From Actinomycetes bacterium (GTDB lineage: Bacteria > Actinomycetota > Acidimicrobiia > Acidimicrobiales > RAAP-2): a stretch of 39,520 nt of DNA. Within the stretch, counting starts at the first letter, position 1. Every line of letters starts with the position of its first letter. The stretch is from assembly GCA_021782915.1 (NCBI GenBank), contig JAJXUK010000019.1:1-39520 (forward strand), read 5' to 3'. Shown piece after piece: positions 27,516 through 39,520 of the stretch. The position numbers and the translations under genes are program-made. The notes below the pieces were generated by a model, which saw nothing but the letters and a program-made list of their open reading frames with translations, searched no databases and had not been told where the DNA came from.

Positions 27516-27592
27516 GGCGGCGTAGCTCAGGTGGTTAGAGCACACGGCTCATAATCGTGGTGTCGCGGGTTCGACTCCCGCCGCCGCTACCA
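27516..27592 (+). tRNA. tRNA-Met (CAU), elongator type
   Basis: Acceptor GGCGGCG pairs with CGCCGCT (ending in G-U). The anticodon stem-loop is CACGG-CTCATAA-TCGTG with anticodon CAT, and TTCGACT forms the T-loop. CCA is encoded at 27590-27592. It lacks the three G-C pairs of an initiator anticodon stem, so it is called elongator Met; a tRNA-Ile2 with modified C34 is less likely by overall sequence. Confidence 0.9.
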
Positions 27593-27625
27593 GGCAGGCC
27601 CCGGGGCCAGGAGAAGGAAGAGGAT

Positions 27626-27790
27626 ATGGCCAAGAACGAGAAGCGGGTGCAGGTCACGCTGGCCTGCGAGGTCTGCAAGCGGCGCAACTACATCACGATG
27701 AAGAACAAGGTCAACGACCGTGAGCGCATCGAGATGAAGAAGTACTGCCAGTGGGACCGGCACCACACCATGCACAAGGAGACCCGCTAG
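27626..27790 (+). CDS. rpmG: 50S ribosomal protein L33
   Basis: A 54-residue protein of the large subunit, [20 protein letters not shown] then NYITMKNK and ending HKETR. Zinc-type L33 has two CxxC pairs. Here the first is intact (Cys14, Cys17) but the second reads CQWD, leaving Cys41 and Asp44 with His46 and His47 nearby. GGAAGAGG supports ATG 27626. Its place between tRNA-Met and tRNA-Trp-secE is the usual actinobacterial one, and it is probably cotranscribed with the upstream tRNAs. Confidence 0.96.
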   Translation: MAKNEKRVQVTLACEVCKRRNYITMKNKVNDRERIEMKKYCQWDRHHTMHKETR

Positions 27791-27812
27791 GGCCACGCGC
27801 GCGGGGGAGTGG

Positions 27813-27818
27813 TAGGCT
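27813..27818 (+). promoter_or_regulatory. -10 box before tRNA-Trp-secE-nusG
   Basis: TAGGCT lies 26 bases before tRNA-Trp, in the 54-base gap after rpmG. It would drive tRNA-Trp, secE, nusG and rplKA, in addition to read-through from upstream. No clear -35 box is visible. Confidence 0.45.
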
Positions 27819-27844
27819 TTTCACTCCATCGTGACGGTGGTCGA

Positions 27845-27917
27845 AGGGCAGTGGCTCAATTGGTAGAGCACCGGTCTCCAAAACCGGGGGTTGGGGGTTC
27901 GAGTCCCTCCTGCCCTG
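27845..27917 (+). tRNA. tRNA-Trp (CCA)
   Basis: Acceptor AGGGCAG pairs with CTGCCCT. The anticodon stem-loop is CCGGT-CTCCAAA-ACCGG with anticodon CCA, and TTCGAGT forms the T-loop. The discriminator is G, as expected for Trp. The 3' CCA end is not encoded. It directly precedes secE, a conserved arrangement. Confidence 0.96.
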
Positions 27918-27953
27918 CTCGGGGCAACGAAGTACCCAGATAGAAGACGTGAG

Positions 27954-28247
27954 ATGAACCGCGAACAGAAGCGTTTGCTGCAGCGACAGGGTCAGGTCGG
28001 CACCGACGGTGCCGCGACACGACGCACCACGTCCCAGGACCTGGCTCGGCGCCGCGGGCCGCGCACGGGCATCAAGCAGTTCTTCAAGGAGGTCCGCGAG
28101 GAGATGCGCCAGGTCGCCTGGCCCACGCGACCCGAGGTGATCAACTACACGGGCATCGTCGTGGCGGTCCTGGTGATCATGACCTCGCTGATCTTCGGCC
28201 TGGGCGCGGCCTTCTCCAAGTTCGTGACGTTCCTGTTCCAGAAGTAG
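27954..28247 (+). CDS. secE: Preprotein translocase subunit SecE
   Basis: SecE clamps the SecY channel. The 97-residue actinobacterial form has a basic N-terminal extension of about 40 residues, the conserved amphipathic segment FFKEVREEMRQVAWPTRPEV, and one membrane helix (about 63-87). ATG 27954 is chosen because the upstream part of the open frame runs through the tRNA-Trp gene. The stop is three bases before nusG, the universal neighbour. Confidence 0.95.
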   Translation: MNREQKRLLQRQGQVGTDGAATRRTTSQDLARRRGPRTGIKQFFKEVREEMRQVAWPTRPEVINYTGIVVAVLVIMTSLIFGLGAAFSKFVTFLFQK

Positions 28248-28250
28248 ATC

Positions 28251-28901
28251 ATGATGAGCGAGACCGACGACGCCCCGATGCACGACGACGACGTGACTGA
28301 CGTCACCATCCTGGACGAGCCCGAGGCGCCCGTCGCCGAGAGCGCCTTCGACCGGCCCGGGCGCTGGTACATCGTGCACACCTTCGCCGGCCACGAGCAG
28401 AAGGTCATCTCGGCGCTGAACAACATCATCAAGAGCCGCGACCTGGGCGAGCAGATCTACGAGATCTACCTGCCCGAAGAGGACGTGACCGAGTTCAAGT
28501 CCGGCAAGAAGGTCACCGTCTCCAAGCGCATGTTCCCCAGCTACCTGCTGGTGCGCTGCGAGCCGGACCCGGAGATCTTCTACGTCATCGGCTCCACGCC
28601 CGGGGTGACCGGCTTCGTGGGCGCCGAGAAGACGCGCCCGACGGCCCTGACGCGCCGTGAGGTGGACAACATCATCCGCCCGCACGTCGAGGGCGCCGAG
28701 GCCCCGGTGGCCAAGCGGCGCATGCCCACGCACGAGTTCGAGGTCAACGACACGGTCCAGATCAAGTCGGGACCCTTCGCCACCTTCTCCGGCCACGTCG
28801 CCGAGATCAACGAGGACCAGCTCAAGGTCAAGGTGCTGGTCGACATATTCGGGCGCGAGACCCCCGTGGAGCTGGACTTCACGCAGGTCACGAAGCTCTA
28901 G
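28251..28901 (+). CDS. nusG: Transcription termination/antitermination factor NusG
   Basis: NusG binds the clamp helices of RNA polymerase and couples to Rho or the ribosome. The 216-residue protein has an acidic N-terminal tail (about 1-35), the NGN domain ([15 protein letters not shown], then [12 protein letters not shown] and [10 protein letters not shown]) and a C-terminal KOW domain ([18 protein letters not shown]). ATG 28251 is followed directly by a second ATG. It sits three bases after secE and eleven before rplK. Confidence 0.97.
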   Translation: MMSETDDAPMHDDDVTDVTILDEPEAPVAESAFDRPGRWYIVHTFAGHEQKVISALNNIIKSRDLGEQIYEIYLPEEDVTEFKSGKKVTVSKRMFPSYLLVRCEPDPEIFYVIGSTPGVTGFVGAEKTRPTALTRREVDNIIRPHVEGAEAPVAKRRMPTHEFEVNDTVQIKSGPFATFSGHVAEINEDQLKVKVLVDIFGRETPVELDFTQVTKL

Positions 28902-28911
28902 GAGGATAGCC

Positions 28912-29337
28912 ATGGCCAAGAGAATCACCGCCGTCGTCAAGATCCAGCTGGACGCGGGCGGGGCGACACCCGCCCCGCCGGTGGGCACCGCGCTGGGGCC
29001 CCACGGCATCCAGACGATGGAGTTCTGCAAGCAGTACAACGCGGCGACCGAGGCCATGAAGGGCACGGTCATCCCCGTGGAGATCACCATCTACGAGGAC
29101 CGCACCTTCACGTTCGTGCTCAAGACCCCGCCCACCCCGGTGCTGCTGCGCCAGGCCGCGGGCATCCCCAAGGGCGCGCACACCGCGGGTCGCGAGACCG
29201 TGGCCTCGGTCAGCATGGACCAGGTCGAGGAGATCGCCAAGACCAAGCTGAAGGACCTCAACACCGACGACCTCGAGATGGCCAAGCTCCAGGTGGCGGG
29301 CACCGCCCGCTCCATGGGCATCTCCGTGGCGGGCTAG
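28912..29337 (+). CDS. rplK: 50S ribosomal protein L11
   Basis: L11 forms the stalk-base GTPase-associated region with 23S rRNA and is needed for RelA activation. It is 141 residues. The N-terminal domain carries the proline-rich [20 protein letters not shown], and the RNA-binding C-terminal domain ends [15 protein letters not shown] directly after the nusG stop is its ribosome binding site, so it belongs to the secE-nusG transcript. Confidence 0.98.
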   Translation: MAKRITAVVKIQLDAGGATPAPPVGTALGPHGIQTMEFCKQYNAATEAMKGTVIPVEITIYEDRTFTFVLKTPPTPVLLRQAAGIPKGAHTAGRETVASVSMDQVEEIAKTKLKDLNTDDLEMAKLQVAGTARSMGISVAG

Positions 29338-29350
29338 GAGACAACGAACC

Positions 29351-30067
29351 ATGAAGCACGGCAAGAACTACGTCAACGCCCTGGCCCAGGTCGACCGCGA
29401 GGCGCTGCTGAGCGTCGGCGAGGCCGTCGACAAGGTCAAGGCCCTGGCCAGCGCCAAGTTCGATGAGACCGTCGAGCTGGCCCTGCGCCTCGGGGTCGAC
29501 CCGCGTCGGGCCGAGCAGATCGTGCGCGGCACCCTCTCGCTGCCCGCCGGCACGGGCAAGACCAACCGCGTGGCCGTCTTCGCGGCCGGCGAGGCCGCCG
29601 CGGCCGCGCGCGAGGCCGGCGCCGACGTCGTGGGTGCCGAGGACCTGGTGGCCAGGGTCGCCGGGGGCTTCCTCGACTTCGACGTGGCCATCGCCTCTCC
29701 GGAGCTGATGGGCCAGGTCGGTGGCCTGGGCCGCGTGCTCGGGCCGCGGGGTCTGATGCCCAACCCCAAGACCGGGACCGTGACCATGGACGTGGCCAAG
29801 GCGGTGAGCGAGTTCAAGGGCGGGCGCGTCGAGTACCGCACCGACAAGATCGGCAACGTGCAGCTGCGCGTGGGCAAGGTCAGCTTCAGCCGCGAGGACC
29901 TGATGCTGAACGTGCACGCCGTGATCGACGAGATCGTGCGCGTCAAGCCCTCGAGCGCCAAGGGCCGCTACCTGCTCAGTGTCACGCTCTCTTCGACGAT
30001 GGGCCCCGGGGTCAAGATCGACCCGGCCCACGCCCGCGAGCACGACGAGATCCTGGCCGGCGCCTGA
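29351..30067 (+). CDS. rplA: 50S ribosomal protein L1
   Basis: L1 forms the mobile L1 stalk and often represses its own operon. The 238-residue protein includes [20 protein letters not shown] and the signature [16 protein letters not shown], and ends EHDEILAGA. It starts 14 bases after rplK with AGGAGA as the ribosome binding site. The next genes have their own promoter, so rplA probably ends the secE transcript. No L1-target-like leader was noticed upstream of rplK. Confidence 0.98.
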   Translation: MKHGKNYVNALAQVDREALLSVGEAVDKVKALASAKFDETVELALRLGVDPRRAEQIVRGTLSLPAGTGKTNRVAVFAAGEAAAAAREAGADVVGAEDLVARVAGGFLDFDVAIASPELMGQVGGLGRVLGPRGLMPNPKTGTVTMDVAKAVSEFKGGRVEYRTDKIGNVQLRVGKVSFSREDLMLNVHAVIDEIVRVKPSSAKGRYLLSVTLSSTMGPGVKIDPAHAREHDEILAGA

Positions 30068-30068
30068 G

Positions 30069-30098
30069 TTGACGGCCCGACGCGCGGCCCGCTAGCAT
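30069..30098 (+). promoter_or_regulatory. Promoter of the rplJ-rplL operon
   Basis: TTGACG (30069-30074) and TAGCAT (30093-30098) are separated by 18 bases, a near-consensus housekeeping promoter. It begins directly after the rplA stop, and transcription should start near 30105, ahead of the L10 leader. Confidence 0.75.
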
Positions 30099-30104
30099 TG
30101 GCCC

Positions 30105-30260
30105 TTCGCACGTCTCGTGCCACAGTCGTAGAACGCCGAAGACATCCGGTGCGGTTCGCCGCCTAAGGGACGAAAGTCCGCCTGACGAGGAGTTCGAGCC
30201 ACTGGCTCGTTCGCTGGGATGTCTTGGCCCGTACCGGGCGGCATCCGGTGAAGGAGAGAG
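30105..30260 (+). ncRNA. L10 leader, autoregulatory 5' region of rplJ
   Basis: About 155 untranslated bases fold well. The closing helix AAGACATCC (30139-30147) pairs perfectly with 30217-30225. Inside it are GCGG-TTCG-CCGC (30151-30162, a UUCG loop), GGAC-GAAA-GTCC (30168-30179, a GNRA loop) and CGAGCC-ACT-GGCTCG (30195-30209). GCCCG-TAC-CGGGC follows (30227-30239), just before the ribosome binding site. Position and the GAAGACA motif match L10 leaders, where L10 with L7/L12 binds and represses rplJL. CATCCGGTG occurs at both 30143 and 30242, allowing an alternative pairing. Confidence 0.8.
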
Positions 30261-30956
30261 ATGAAAGTACGCCCCGAGAAGGTGGCCGTCATCGACGAGG
30301 TCGCCGAGCGCGTCGCCACGACCTCGACCGCGGTCGTCACCGAGTACCGCGGCATGACCGTCGCACAGATCTCGACCCTGCGCCGGCGCCTGCGCGCCCT
30401 GGGCGCGGACTACAAGGTCTTCAAGAACACCCTCGTGCGCCGGGCCATCTCGGGCACCTCGGTCGAGCCGCTGAGCGAGTTCCTCGACGGGCCGACGGCC
30501 ATCGCCTTCATCGACGGGGACGTCTCGGCGGTCGCCAAGGCGCTGCGCGACTTCACCAAGGAGAGCCCGGCCCTGATCGTCAAGGGTGGGGTGCTGGACG
30601 GGCGCTCCCTCTCGAGCGCCGAGCTGAGCGCGCTGGCCGAGCTGCCCAGCCGCGACGTGCTCCTGGCCCAGCTGGCCGGTCTGCTGGCCAGCCCGCTGCG
30701 CACCATGGCCGGGCTGCTCAAGGCCGTCCCGCAGAACTTCGCCTATGGCCTGTCGGCCCTGCTTGATGCCCGGGGCGGCGCCCCGGTCGAGGGCACGACG
30801 GGCGCCGAGACTCCGGCCGGGGTCGAGGACGCCGAAGAGGCGAGCGAGGACACCGCGGCCGAGGCCGAGGGTGTCGTGGCGTCGGAGGAGGCTATCGCCG
30901 AGCCCGTCGCCGAGACCGAGGCGCCCACTGAGGCGTCCAGCGAACCGGCCGAATAG
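30261..30956 (+). CDS. rplJ: 50S ribosomal protein L10 with a long acidic tail
   Basis: L10 anchors L7/L12 dimers on the ribosomal stalk. The N-terminal domain is standard (RPEKVAVIDEVAERV, VVTEYRGMTVAQI, YKVFKNTLVRRA), and the L7/L12-binding helix region follows to about residue 175. The total of 231 residues is about 55-60 longer than usual because of a tail rich in Glu, Ala, Thr and Pro, ending EASSEPAE. GAAGGAGAGAG gives a strong ribosome binding site. rplL follows after 33 bases. Confidence 0.96.
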   Translation: MKVRPEKVAVIDEVAERVATTSTAVVTEYRGMTVAQISTLRRRLRALGADYKVFKNTLVRRAISGTSVEPLSEFLDGPTAIAFIDGDVSAVAKALRDFTKESPALIVKGGVLDGRSLSSAELSALAELPSRDVLLAQLAGLLASPLRTMAGLLKAVPQNFAYGLSALLDARGGAPVEGTTGAETPAGVEDAEEASEDTAAEAEGVVASEEAIAEPVAETEAPTEASSEPAE

Positions 30957-30989
30957 TCCCAACACAGTCAACAACAGGAAGGAATCATC

Positions 30990-31373
30990 ATGGCTGCACT
31001 GACCAAGGAGCAGATCCTCGACGGGATCGCGGCTCTCACCGTCATTGAGCTGAGCGAGCTCTTGAAGGAGTTCGAGGAGAAGTTTGGCGTCACCGCGGCG
31101 GCCCCGATGGCCGTGGCCGTCGCGCCGAGCGCCGGCGCGGCCGAGCCCGAGGCCGAGGAGAAGAGCGAGTTCGACGTCATCCTCACCGGCGGCGGCGACA
31201 AGAAGATCCAGGTCATCAAGGAGGTCCGCGCGCTGACCAACCTGGGCCTCAAGGAGGCCAAGGACCTGGTCGACGGCGCTCCCAAGCCGGTGCTGGAGCG
31301 CGTCTCCAAGGCCGACGCGGAGAAGGCCAAGGCCGCCCTCGAGGGCGCCGGCGCGACCGTCGAGGTCAAGTAG
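30990..31373 (+). CDS. rplL: 50S ribosomal protein L7/L12
   Basis: The stalk protein that recruits translation GTPases, 127 residues. The N-terminal dimerization helices ([20 protein letters not shown]) are joined by an Ala/Pro hinge (about 40-56) to the C-terminal domain with [20 protein letters not shown] and [19 protein letters not shown] precedes the ATG. A strong hairpin lies 26 bases after the stop, so rplJL can end separately from rpoBC. Confidence 0.98.
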   Translation: MAALTKEQILDGIAALTVIELSELLKEFEEKFGVTAAAPMAVAVAPSAGAAEPEAEEKSEFDVILTGGGDKKIQVIKEVRALTNLGLKEAKDLVDGAPKPVLERVSKADAEKAKAALEGAGATVEVK

Positions 31374-31398
31374 TCGCCACGTGTCGGGCGTTCGGCCT

Positions 31399-31432
31399 GT
31401 TCACCCCGGCTCCACGAGGCGCCGGGGTGAAC
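31399..31432 (+). terminator. 12-bp hairpin after rplL, terminator or attenuator
   Basis: GTTCACCCCGGC (31399-31410) pairs perfectly with GCCGGGGTGAAC (31421-31432) around a ten-base loop. No T-run follows. It separates rplJL from two promoter-like sites for rpoBC, and may act as a partial terminator that sets the ratio of ribosomal protein to polymerase mRNA. Confidence 0.6.
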
Positions 31433-31447
31433 GGGTCGGCCCGGTAC

Positions 31448-31476
31448 TTGACCGCGTGGCGGGCCTGGCGTATGGT
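31448..31476 (+). promoter_or_regulatory. rpoBC promoter P1
   Basis: TTGACC (31448-31453), 17 bases, TATGGT (31471-31476): a near-consensus housekeeping promoter 16 bases after the rplL hairpin. The predicted leader to the rpoB start is about 175 bases. Confidence 0.7.
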
Positions 31477-31520
31477 GAGCCAGACCGCTCCGCGGTAGCG
31501 CATCCGTTCGGGTGCGCCAC

Positions 31521-31550
31521 TTGCGCGTCTGCTGATTCTCCCGCTAGAGT
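31521..31550 (+). promoter_or_regulatory. rpoBC promoter P2
   Basis: TTGCGC (31521-31526), 18 bases, TAGAGT (31545-31550). The -10 box matches the TAGNNT pattern of the window. It would give a leader of about 100 bases before rpoB, a second start downstream of P1. Confidence 0.55.
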
Positions 31551-31658
31551 CGAATGACCGTGCCCCTGCGTTCCGCCTCGTCGTCCCTCTGCGTCGCTGT
31601 GCCGCAACGTCGCGGATTCCGCCTGTCCTAGCCGCCCACCTACTCGGAGGTTTGACCG

Positions 31659-39364
<7,706 letters not shown>

Positions 39365-39378
39365 GGCCGGCCGCCGGG

Positions 39379-39408
39379 TTGCCCTCCCGGGCTCTTATGC
39401 CGTAGAAT
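39379..39408 (+). promoter_or_regulatory. Promoter of the rpsL (str) operon
   Basis: TTGCCC (39379-39384), 18 bases, TAGAAT (39403-39408), starting 15 bases after the rpoC stop. It would give a leader of about 60 bases before rpsL. Confidence 0.65.
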
Positions 39409-39474
39409 TGACTCTCCGCGCGCCCTGGCGGTGCGCCCGACGATCGCAGTAACGAACAGTAGAAGAGGTTCCGC

Positions 39475-39520
39475 GTGCCCACGATTGCACAGCTGGTCCG
39501 AAAGGGCCGCCAGGACAAGG
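39475..39520 (+). CDS. rpsL: 30S ribosomal protein S12, first codons only
   Basis: The last 46 bases encode MPTIAQLVRKGRQDK from a GTG start, the standard N-terminus of S12, which lies at the decoding centre. AGAGG lies about eight bases upstream. Position after rpoC is canonical. The rest of the gene is outside the window. Confidence 0.93.
   Translation, partial: MPTIAQLVRKGRQDK

Noticed and set aside
28890-28911. Separate promoter or L11/L1 leader before rplK
   Set aside because: Only ten bases lie between nusG and rplK and they hold the ribosome binding site.

Overview
The window is GC-rich, tightly packed bacterial chromosome. Gene content and order point to an actinobacterium (Actinomycetota): ffs-dnaX-recR and lysC-asd neighbourhoods, an MptB-type mannosyltransferase, a crotonyl-CoA carboxylase/reductase, and rpmG-tRNA-Trp-secE-nusG-rplKA-rplJL-rpoBC-rpsL in canonical order. 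The class Acidimicrobiia is a plausible home, but this is inference without a tree.

Layout. Positions 1-760 hold the frameshifted tail of a transposase and a short direct repeat, lying just past the 3' end of a tRNA-Ser gene. From 762 to 3391 come tRNA-Ser (minus strand), the SRP RNA gene, dnaX and recR. From 3388 to 4848 are uppP and a SixA-like histidine phosphatase. From 4862 to 12473 is a set of acyl-CoA genes: thiolase, crotonyl-CoA carboxylase/reductase, methylmalonyl/ethylmalonyl-CoA epimerase, an acyl-CoA carboxylase beta subunit with a small epsilon-like partner, an ethylmalonyl-CoA mutase-type B12 enzyme and 3-hydroxybutyryl-CoA dehydrogenase. Together they give most of the upper ethylmalonyl-CoA pathway for acetyl-CoA assimilation plus the propionyl-CoA carboxylase step. 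From 12522 to 17369 are an S51-like protein, a cyclophilin and a membrane-anchored FKBP, then lysC-asd (aspartate pathway) and phoU. From 17501 to 27349 are a secreted NHL-repeat protein, rmuC, an unknown membrane-anchored protein, citrate synthase, a DinB-like protein, TesB thioesterase, GtrA, YajQ, tRNA-Tyr, an MptB-like mannosyltransferase and a GNAT acetyltransferase. From 27411 to the end is the transcription/translation block: tRNA-Thr, tRNA-Met, rpmG, tRNA-Trp, secE, nusG, rplK, rplA, an L10 leader, rplJ, rplL, rpoB, rpoC and the first codons of rpsL.

Window-wide patterns. At least thirteen genes have a -10-like hexamer, most often TAGNNT, ending only 6-7 bases before the start codon. 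This predicts leaderless mRNAs and helps choose starts. Five of eight convergent gene pairs share one CTAG in which both stop codons overlap, so there is no room for a terminator between them. Stop/start overlaps of four bases couple dnaX-recR, ccr-epimerase, pccB-epsilon and rpoB-rpoC.

No CRISPR array, phage, defence island or biosynthetic gene cluster was seen. The items most worth following are the acyl-CoA gene set placed between recR and lysC, the carboxylase specificity residue, the L10 leader with two competing pairings, the internal lysC start, and the leaderless/CTAG architecture.
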